The notes under the pieces are model-generated. The model was not told where the DNA came from. It searched no databases and was given only the letters and a program-made list of their open reading frames with translations. Shown piece by piece: positions 41,083 to 46,090 of a stretch of DNA of 46,090 nt (its first letter is position 1; each line of letters starts with the position of its first letter). A program made the position numbers and the translations under genes. Source of the stretch: Polynucleobacter sp. (GTDB lineage Bacteria; Pseudomonadota; Gammaproteobacteria; Burkholderiales; Burkholderiaceae); the NCBI GenBank assembly GCA_016462905.1, contig JAEMSI010000004.1:1-46090 (forward strand), read 5' to 3'.

Positions 41083-42153
41083 ATGAAACAGTGGCTTAAG
41101 GTATTTTTTCTTTTGATCTTGCCAGCTTTAATCGGCTTTCAAGCACAAGCACAAGCACAAGCACAAGCGCAAAATTCAACACCAACAAAAGAAATTAATT
41201 TATATTCGGCACGCCACTATCAAACTGATGAAGTACTCTACAGCGAATTCACAAAGCAAACGGGTATCAAAATTAACCGAATTGAATCAGAAGATAATGC
41301 TTTACTAGAGCGAATTAAAAGTGAAGGTAGCAATAGCCCCGCAGATGTTATTTTGTTAGTCGATGCTGCCCGTTTGTGGCGCGCACAAATCGATGGCTTA
41401 TTTAAACCGATTCAATCTGCTGTATTAGATAAAAAAATTCCCGTCAATTTGCGGGCAAAAGCAGATTCCGATGGAACCGCTTGGTTTGGTTTTTCAACTC
41501 GTGCTCGATTGATTGTTTACAACAAAGATAGCGTTAATTTAAGTCAAGTCGATAGTTATGAAAAATTAGCCGAACCAGTTAATAAGGGAAAAGTTTGTAC
41601 GCGGTCGGGGTCACATCCTTATATGTTGTCATTGATAGGGGCAATGATAGAAATAAAAGGTCAGCCTGCAACAGAAAATTGGGCTAGGGGTATGGTTGCT
41701 AACATGGCTCGCCCCCCTCGCGGTGGTGATACCGATCAAATTAAAGCGGTTGCTAGCGGCGAGTGTGGTGTCGCATTAACGAACTCCTATTATTTGGTTC
41801 GAATCTTACGCTCCACCAAACCAGAAGATCAGGCCTTGGTAAAAAAGATCAGTTTTGTTTGGCCTGACCAAAAAACCAGCGGTACTCATATCAATATTGC
41901 CGGCGGAGGAGTGGCTAAAAATGCACCCCACAGTAAAGAAGCCATTCAGTTTTTGGAGTACTTAGCTAGTGATTCGGCGCAATCATATTTTGCTGATGGT
42001 AATAATGAGTGGCCCGTGGTTAAAACAGTGAAGGTAAATAATGAAGGTTTAAAAATGTTAGGGGCTTTTAAACCGGAAGATGTGTCGGTTGCAGCAATTG
42101 GACGAAATCAGATAGCAGCCCAAAAAATATTAGATCGCGTTGGTTATAAATAA
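41083..42153 (+). CDS. fbpA: Periplasmic Fe(III)-binding protein FbpA/FutA type
   Basis: The receptor of the iron(III) ABC importer, 356 residues from ATG 41083; AAAGG lies before it, and the frame open from 41053 adds only a poorly conserved leader. The signal peptide (about 1-22) leads into a Gln-Ala repeat. The mature protein begins E-I-N-L-Y-S-A-R-H-Y-Q-T-D and has F-G-F-S-T-R-A-R-L-I-V-Y-N-K and C-G-V-A-L-T-N-S-Y-Y. The adjacent Tyr pair is the iron-binding site of this family. I-N-I-A-G-G-G-V is also a family mark. Regulated by Fur from the promoter directly upstream. Confidence 0.93.
   Translation: MKQWLKVFFLLILPALIGFQAQAQAQAQAQNSTPTKEINLYSARHYQTDEVLYSEFTKQTGIKINRIESEDNALLERIKSEGSNSPADVILLVDAARLWRAQIDGLFKPIQSAVLDKKIPVNLRAKADSDGTAWFGFSTRARLIVYNKDSVNLSQVDSYEKLAEPVNKGKVCTRSGSHPYMLSLIGAMIEIKGQPATENWARGMVANMARPPRGGDTDQIKAVASGECGVALTNSYYLVRILRSTKPEDQALVKKISFVWPDQKTSGTHINIAGGGVAKNAPHSKEAIQFLEYLASDSAQSYFADGNNEWPVVKTVKVNNEGLKMLGAFKPEDVSVAAIGRNQIAAQKILDRVGYK
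41140..41172 (+). repeat. Hexanucleotide tandem repeat in the fbpA signal-peptide junction
   Basis: Five consecutive CAAGCA units (the fifth is CAAGCG) and a final CAA encode alternating Gln-Ala right at the end of the signal peptide. The unit length is a multiple of three, so copy changes keep the frame but move or lengthen the cleavage region (each Q-A can mimic an A-x-A site). Confidence 0.85.
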
Positions 42154-42170
42154 AAAAGAACATTCAAGTT

Positions 42171-42935
42171 TTAGCCTCTTCCGACAAATGGCATTTTGCT
42201 GGCCATAATCGTCATTGTTAAAATATTACTTTCGGGCGGAAGGTTGGCCATGTGCAGTATGGCTTGGCCAACATGATCTACATCCATACGAGGCTCGACT
42301 TTAATTGTGCCATCAGCTTGAATAATTCCATTGGCCATGCGCTCCGTCATTTCGGTAGCTGCATTGCCAATATCAATTTGCCCACAAGTAATATTAAAAG
42401 GGCGTCCATCCAAGGCAATTGTTTTAGTCAAGCCGGTAATGGCGTGCTTAGTTGAGGTATAGGGTGCAGAGAATGGTCGTGGCGCGTGAGCTGAGATTGA
42501 GCCATTATTGATAATTCTGCCGCCTTGGGGATTTTGGCTTTTCATCATTCGAATTGCCTCTTGTGAGCATAAAAATGCGCCTGAAAGATTGGTGTTGACT
42601 ACATTCATCCATTGTTCGTAAGTCAAGTCCTCCATGGGAACCGGAGGCGTACCCAATCCAGCATTATTAAAAAGGATATCAATTCGCCCAAATTTTTCTT
42701 TGCACGCTGCAAATAAGGCTTTGACCTGCTTTGGGTTGCCAACATCGCAGGCGAATGGAAGGCAATTTTCTGAGTTTCCACCAATGGTCTTAATGGCCTG
42801 ATCCAGGCGTTCGATATTGCGACCCGTCAAAACAATCCGATAATGATCACCAAGCAAGGCTTTGGCTGCGGCCCGACCAATTCCAGTTCCAGCTCCTGTG
42901 ATTAAGGCAACCCGCACTTGAGTATTTGTGTTCAT
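42171..42935 (-). CDS. Short-chain dehydrogenase/reductase
   Basis: A 254-residue classical SDR with T-G-A-G-T-G-I-G-R at 14-22, the N-N-A-G motif, Ser in N-N-G-S-I-S-A-H, and the catalytic Y-x3-K in P-Y-T-S-T-K-H. All active-site residues are intact, unlike the SDR at 20472. The C-terminus ends [11 protein letters not shown]. The substrate is not deducible. It converges with fbpA 17 bases away and diverges from the TAXI-like gene across 65 bases. Confidence 0.9.
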   Translation of the reverse strand: MNTNTQVRVALITGAGTGIGRAAAKALLGDHYRIVLTGRNIERLDQAIKTIGGNSENCLPFACDVGNPKQVKALFAACKEKFGRIDILFNNAGLGTPPVPMEDLTYEQWMNVVNTNLSGAFLCSQEAIRMMKSQNPQGGRIINNGSISAHAPRPFSAPYTSTKHAITGLTKTIALDGRPFNITCGQIDIGNAATEMTERMANGIIQADGTIKVEPRMDVDHVGQAILHMANLPPESNILTMTIMASKMPFVGRG

Positions 42936-43000
42936 TTTGTCAATTTCTAAAAAGTAATAAAGGGTGGATAATCTATTTTTTATATGATATATCGAATAGT

Positions 43001-44314
43001 ATGGCTATTACGTTTATTCCTCGACGCTGGCAGCGTATCACGCTAATTGTTTTTTTAGTTTTGGCCCTGCCAGTTGCTGTTTTTTGGTTTTATATTCCCC
43101 AAACACCATCTACCCTGACGATCGCTTCGGGATATGAAGGTGGAACCTATGAGCAGTTTGCACAACGCCTACAAAAAGAACTAAAAAAAGAGGGAGTTGA
43201 TTTAATTCTGCAAAGGACCCAAGGCAGTATCGATAATCTGAATTTATTAAAAGATCCCAATTCGAAAATTGACTTTGCCTTATTTCAAAGTGGGGTAGCA
43301 GATCCCAAAAAATACCCCAATATTGTTTCGCTTGCTGGTATTTTTTATGAGCCGCTTTGGATTTGGTATCGAGTAGAATCATTTCGAAAAGAGGGCGGTA
43401 AATTAAGCCAATTTAATCAGCTCATTGGCAAACGAATTTCAATTGGCAACCATGGCAGCGGTACGCAGGTACTTGCTAAAGAACTCATCACTGCAAATCA
43501 AATTAGTTTTGATTCAATGAAGGTATACGCTTTAAATCCAACAGAGGCGGCTAAGAAATTGCAACAAGGTGAAATTGACGTTGCCTTTTTGGTTAGTTCA
43601 ACCCAAGCCCCAGTTTTAAAGAGTTTTTATGAAAATCAAAATATTCATTTGATGAATTTAAATCATGCAGAAGCGTATTCCAAAATTTTGCCTTATTTAT
43701 CTCATGTGGTTGTGCCCCGTGGCTTATTAAGCATTACCAAAGATTACCCGCGTGAAGATTTAAATCTAGTTTCCCCCACAGCAGTTTTGGTAGCACGAGA
43801 TGATATTTCTCCCGCAATCGTCAGTTTATTAATGAGGGCTTCTGTGCGGGTGCTGAAAAATGACCCCGGTACCGAACGAGACGCGAATTTCCCTTCGAGT
43901 GAGCGACTTGAGTTTCCTCAGCATATTGACGCTGAAATTTATTTAAAAGAAGGCCCTTCTTTTCTCTATAGTAATTTACCTTTCTGGGGTGCGGTATGGG
44001 TAGGGCGCTTTTTAAAAATTTTCATTCCTTTATTAGTGATATTCCCATTTTTTGCTTATGTGCCAGCATTACTTCGTTATAGTTTTAGACGAAGATTATG
44101 GCAATTCTATAAAGAGCTGAAGGTGATTGAGCGAATTTCAATTACAGAAGAAAATTATCTGAATTTGTTAAACCGCTTAGAACAACTTGATAAGCGCGTT
44201 TTAAATTTAAAAATTTCTACTTTAGCTCCTAAGGAATACCATGATCTTCGGGCTCATATTAATTTTGCACGTTCTCGAATCGAGCAATCGATCGATCGAT
44301 TGTCTCGAACATAG
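43001..44314 (+). CDS. Membrane-anchored TAXI-domain protein
   Basis: A 437-residue protein from ATG 43001; the frame is open from 42926, but that would run into the divergent SDR start. An uncleaved N-terminal helix (about 12-32, [12 protein letters not shown]) is followed by a TAXI solute-binding domain (about 38-320) with [23 protein letters not shown] and [10 protein letters not shown] second helix (about 340-365, [12 protein letters not shown]) precedes a basic, partly coiled-coil cytoplasmic tail of about 70 residues. No TRAP permease is adjacent. A tethered receptor with a cytoplasmic tail may sense a ligand or work with a permease elsewhere. Confidence 0.85.
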   Translation: MAITFIPRRWQRITLIVFLVLALPVAVFWFYIPQTPSTLTIASGYEGGTYEQFAQRLQKELKKEGVDLILQRTQGSIDNLNLLKDPNSKIDFALFQSGVADPKKYPNIVSLAGIFYEPLWIWYRVESFRKEGGKLSQFNQLIGKRISIGNHGSGTQVLAKELITANQISFDSMKVYALNPTEAAKKLQQGEIDVAFLVSSTQAPVLKSFYENQNIHLMNLNHAEAYSKILPYLSHVVVPRGLLSITKDYPREDLNLVSPTAVLVARDDISPAIVSLLMRASVRVLKNDPGTERDANFPSSERLEFPQHIDAEIYLKEGPSFLYSNLPFWGAVWVGRFLKIFIPLLVIFPFFAYVPALLRYSFRRRLWQFYKELKVIERISITEENYLNLLNRLEQLDKRVLNLKISTLAPKEYHDLRAHINFARSRIEQSIDRLSRT

Positions 44315-44316
44315 TC

Positions 44317-45063
44317 ATGCTAAATCCGCCATTAACTCCTTTTGAGCAAACTAGTGATTATTTGCGTGATCGTGGTTATGCGGTAATGAGTCCAGCATCC
44401 CTTGGAAAGTTAATTGGCTTTGATTTGATCGAGTTAGAGACTCTAAAATCATTTTGGCATGACCTGCCGCGTGACCCCTATTTAAAGGACGGCGGGCATT
44501 ATCGTTCCCGACGTCATGGCAGTTATCAGGTAAAGCACGCTTCAACGCTTGAATTGATGCCGCACCGAGCGCATTGGCAACCAGTAACGTATAACGCCCT
44601 GCATGGGGGGATTGAGCGTTGGTTTGAGCCTTTGCAGGCTAGTTTAGTTAGTAATCATGTATGGCAGGCGATCCTATTAAAGATATCAGGCTTATTGAAT
44701 TCAATAGACCCTTCGAATCAGTGGTTTATAGAAGCCCATCCTTTTCGCATCGATACCACCGGGGGCATTGGACGGCCAACGCCTGAAGGAGCGCATCGGG
44801 ATGGAGTCGATTATGTTGCCGTTATTTTGGTTGATCGGATTGGGGTTAAAGGGGGTGAAACCCGAGTATTTGAAGCCCAAGGATCGATTGGCTTACGCTT
44901 TACTTTAGAAGAATCCTGGACAATGCTTTTATTAAACGATGCACGGATGATTCATGAGACAACCCCAATACAGCCGATTGGTGAGACAGGTTATCGTGAT
45001 ACTTTAGTAATTACTTTTCGCAAGCAAGGTTTTCAAGAGCCGATTGGCAAAGACCAGCAATAA
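44317..45063 (+). CDS. 2-oxoglutarate/Fe(II)-dependent dioxygenase (PF10014-type)
   Basis: A 248-residue dioxygenase of the family that includes L-isoleucine 4-hydroxylase. The iron triad is H160-R-D162 in G-A-H-R-D-G-V-D-Y and H213 in M-I-H-E-T-T-P-I; R227 after the last beta strand would bind 2-oxoglutarate. G-G-E-T-R-V-F is also typical. Known members hydroxylate free amino acids; the substrate here is unknown. It begins 2 bases after the TAXI-like stop, so the two are co-transcribed, and ends directly against the stop codon of the DUF2177 gene on the other strand. Confidence 0.88.
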   Translation: MLNPPLTPFEQTSDYLRDRGYAVMSPASLGKLIGFDLIELETLKSFWHDLPRDPYLKDGGHYRSRRHGSYQVKHASTLELMPHRAHWQPVTYNALHGGIERWFEPLQASLVSNHVWQAILLKISGLLNSIDPSNQWFIEAHPFRIDTTGGIGRPTPEGAHRDGVDYVAVILVDRIGVKGGETRVFEAQGSIGLRFTLEESWTMLLLNDARMIHETTPIQPIGETGYRDTLVITFRKQGFQEPIGKDQQ

Positions 45064-45471
45064 TTAGCTTTTATCAAACCAGTTCGTTATTCCATACGCA
45101 AGGCAGCAACAGATAGCGGTTACCAGAGCACCCCAAGCGATATCAATATAGGCTAATTTTTCGGGAAAATTACGAATAATCGCTAGGTTAGTTAGATCAT
45201 AGGTCATGTAGCAAAAGAAACCAAATAGGGCACCAAATTGCAAGGCATGCAACCAAGACTGTTTGGTCAGTGCCGGAACCACCACGAAGATTGTTGCGCC
45301 TAGTGCATAAAGCAGATAAAAAGCCAAAGCAGCACCTAAGCGAGGTTCGCTTGCCATCAAATCGCCCATATCGGAACGATACATGTTTTTAGCAATGATC
45401 ATGAGCCAAACTAAATCGATCACCAATAAACTAATTAAGAGCGAGAAATAACTAATTAAAAACTTTTGCAT
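45064..45471 (-). CDS. DUF2177 family membrane protein
   Basis: A 135-residue protein with four hydrophobic helices. The conserved marks of DUF2177 (PF09945) are visible: L-V-I-D-L-V-W-L at 17-24, A-L-A-F-Y-L-L-Y, and F-F-C-Y-M-T-Y-D-L-T-N-L-A near 85-97. Function unknown. It lies 11 bases after the ccmI stop on the same strand, so the two are probably one transcript. Confidence 0.88.
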   Translation of the reverse strand: MQKFLISYFSLLISLLVIDLVWLMIIAKNMYRSDMGDLMASEPRLGAALAFYLLYALGATIFVVVPALTKQSWLHALQFGALFGFFCYMTYDLTNLAIIRNFPEKLAYIDIAWGALVTAICCCLAYGITNWFDKS

Positions 45472-45482
45472 TTTAAAAACCT

Positions 45483-46090
45483 TTATTTAATTTGTTTTTG
45501 TGCTTCAGCAATATTTTCATCCATGGCTTTAGCAAACTCACTCTCAGCAGGAACTAGCGACCGACCTTTTTTCCAATAGTCTGCAGCTGCTTTAAAGTCG
45601 CCTATTTCATAATAAGCCGTTCCAGCCAAAGCCAATACTTTTAAGTTAGTCGGATCAAGTCGCAGTGCTTTTTGAATCAGTTTCATTGGCTCGCCTTTAG
45701 TGCTCTTATTTTGAAAGGCCATTAAATCAGCGTAATCAATCATGATTTGGGCATTATTTGGGGCTAGTGCCATAGCTTTGGCGTAGGCCTGTAAAGCCTC
45801 TGGCATACGCTGTAAGTTCGCATAGGAGCGCGCGAGCATTTGCCAACCCTCAACATTATTGGGATCGGCTTTTAGTTTTTCTGCCAAGCGCTCTACCATG
45901 CTCTCAATCTCTTTTTGGGAGATTGTTTGTTGAACTGGCTTTTCAGCCATTTCTATGGCTTGCGGTGAACCAACTAAAAGATATAAAACAAAAGTGAATA
46001 TTGGCAATCCGATGGCAATAATTAATGTAGGTAGCTTTAAACCCCCTGATAGATCAGTTTTGACATTAATTTGATCAGCCGTAATAGCAG
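45483..46090 (-). CDS. ccmI: C-terminal part of CcmI (cytochrome c maturation TPR protein), cut by the window edge
   Basis: The frame is open to the right edge, so the start is outside; about 202 residues are visible. A membrane helix (L-P-T-L-I-I-A-I-G-L-P-I-F-T-F-V, then L-Y-L-L-V-G-S-P) precedes a region rich in Gln and Glu, E-S-M-V-E-R-L-A-E-K-L. TPR repeats follow with D-P-N-N-V-E-G-W-Q-M-L-A-R-S-Y, A-L-A-P-N-N-A-Q and L-D-P-T-N-L-K-V-L-A-L-A-G. Helix then E-x-M-V-x-R-L-A-x-K-L then TPR is the layout of CcmI/CcmH, the apocytochrome chaperone of system I maturation, which would serve the cytochrome c at 6527 among others. No start inside the window is needed; a TTG at 46007 is internal. 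Confidence 0.88.
   Translation of the reverse strand, partial: AITADQINVKTDLSGGLKLPTLIIAIGLPIFTFVLYLLVGSPQAIEMAEKPVQQTISQKEIESMVERLAEKLKADPNNVEGWQMLARSYANLQRMPEALQAYAKAMALAPNNAQIMIDYADLMAFQNKSTKGEPMKLIQKALRLDPTNLKVLALAGTAYYEIGDFKAAADYWKKGRSLVPAESEFAKAMDENIAEAQKQIK

Noticed and set aside
42926-43000. Upstream extension of the tethered TAXI gene
   Set aside because: It would overlap the start of the divergent SDR and adds non-conserved residues; ATG 43001 begins just before the membrane helix.
1-46090. CRISPR arrays, tRNA/rRNA genes, insertion sequences, prophage or integrase genes
   Set aside because: No spaced direct repeats, no cloverleaf or rRNA sequence, no transposase or integrase motifs were seen; intergenic gaps are too short for most of these.

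Overview
The window reads as chromosomal DNA of an AT-rich member of the Betaproteobacteria. A low-GC Burkholderiales such as Polynucleobacter is my best guess. The guess rests on gene content (a Bug-type receptor, TAXI-TRAP transporters, CaiB/BaiF CoA-transferase, glutaryl-CoA dehydrogenase, an FbpABC iron importer, DUF2177 beside CcmI) together with strong A/T preference at third codon positions. No phage, insertion sequence, CRISPR array, rRNA or tRNA is visible. Genes are densely packed, and no gap between genes exceeds about 250 bases.

Layout. 1-1123: tail of an exonuclease/GIY-YIG protein, then an alternative oxidase overlapped by a small cysteine-rich gene. 1185-4486 (minus): a three-gene ergothioneine-type operon, egtD-egtB-C-S lyase, with both junctions overlapping by 11 bases. 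4580-9156 (plus): DUF427 protein, a broken gene, glutathione reductase, a cytochrome c, and a ferritin-like protein fused to three iron-sulfur domains. 9195-14439: an EamA exporter, then a plus operon of a dehalogenase-like HAD protein, DUF2798, a 4-hydroxybutyryl-CoA dehydratase homologue that has lost cluster ligands, and a gamma-glutamyltransferase.

14461-31895 is a catabolic block. Plus-strand lhgO-gcdH-enolase superfamily genes face a seven-gene minus run: CaiB/BaiF CoA-transferase, D-2-hydroxyglutarate-type dehydrogenase, TAXI receptor, fused TRAP permease, DapA-like aldolase, SDR, RraA. Together these look like uptake and breakdown of C5 dicarboxylates and hydroxy acids (glutarate, 2-hydroxyglutarate) or related sugar acids. 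A 3-hydroxyacyl-CoA dehydrogenase, an orphan Bug receptor, a tartrate/D-malate-type dehydrogenase and a second HAD protein follow. 31991-33794 (minus) holds a thiol dioxygenase, a DsbA-fold isomerase and an isochorismatase-like hydrolase.

33908-38303 (plus) is the most distinctive unit. It encodes an exported TPR-CHAT peptidase-like protein, a small exported Ig-like protein and, by a TAATG stop/start overlap, a zinc-ribbon/coiled-coil membrane protein. 38316-42153 is an FbpCBA iron(III) importer, with a clear Fur-box promoter directly in front of fbpA. 42171-45063 holds an SDR, a doubly membrane-anchored TAXI-like protein and a 2-oxoglutarate/Fe(II) dioxygenase. The window ends in DUF2177 and the C-terminal part of CcmI (cytochrome c maturation). 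All function calls come from reading motifs by eye; no database search was run.
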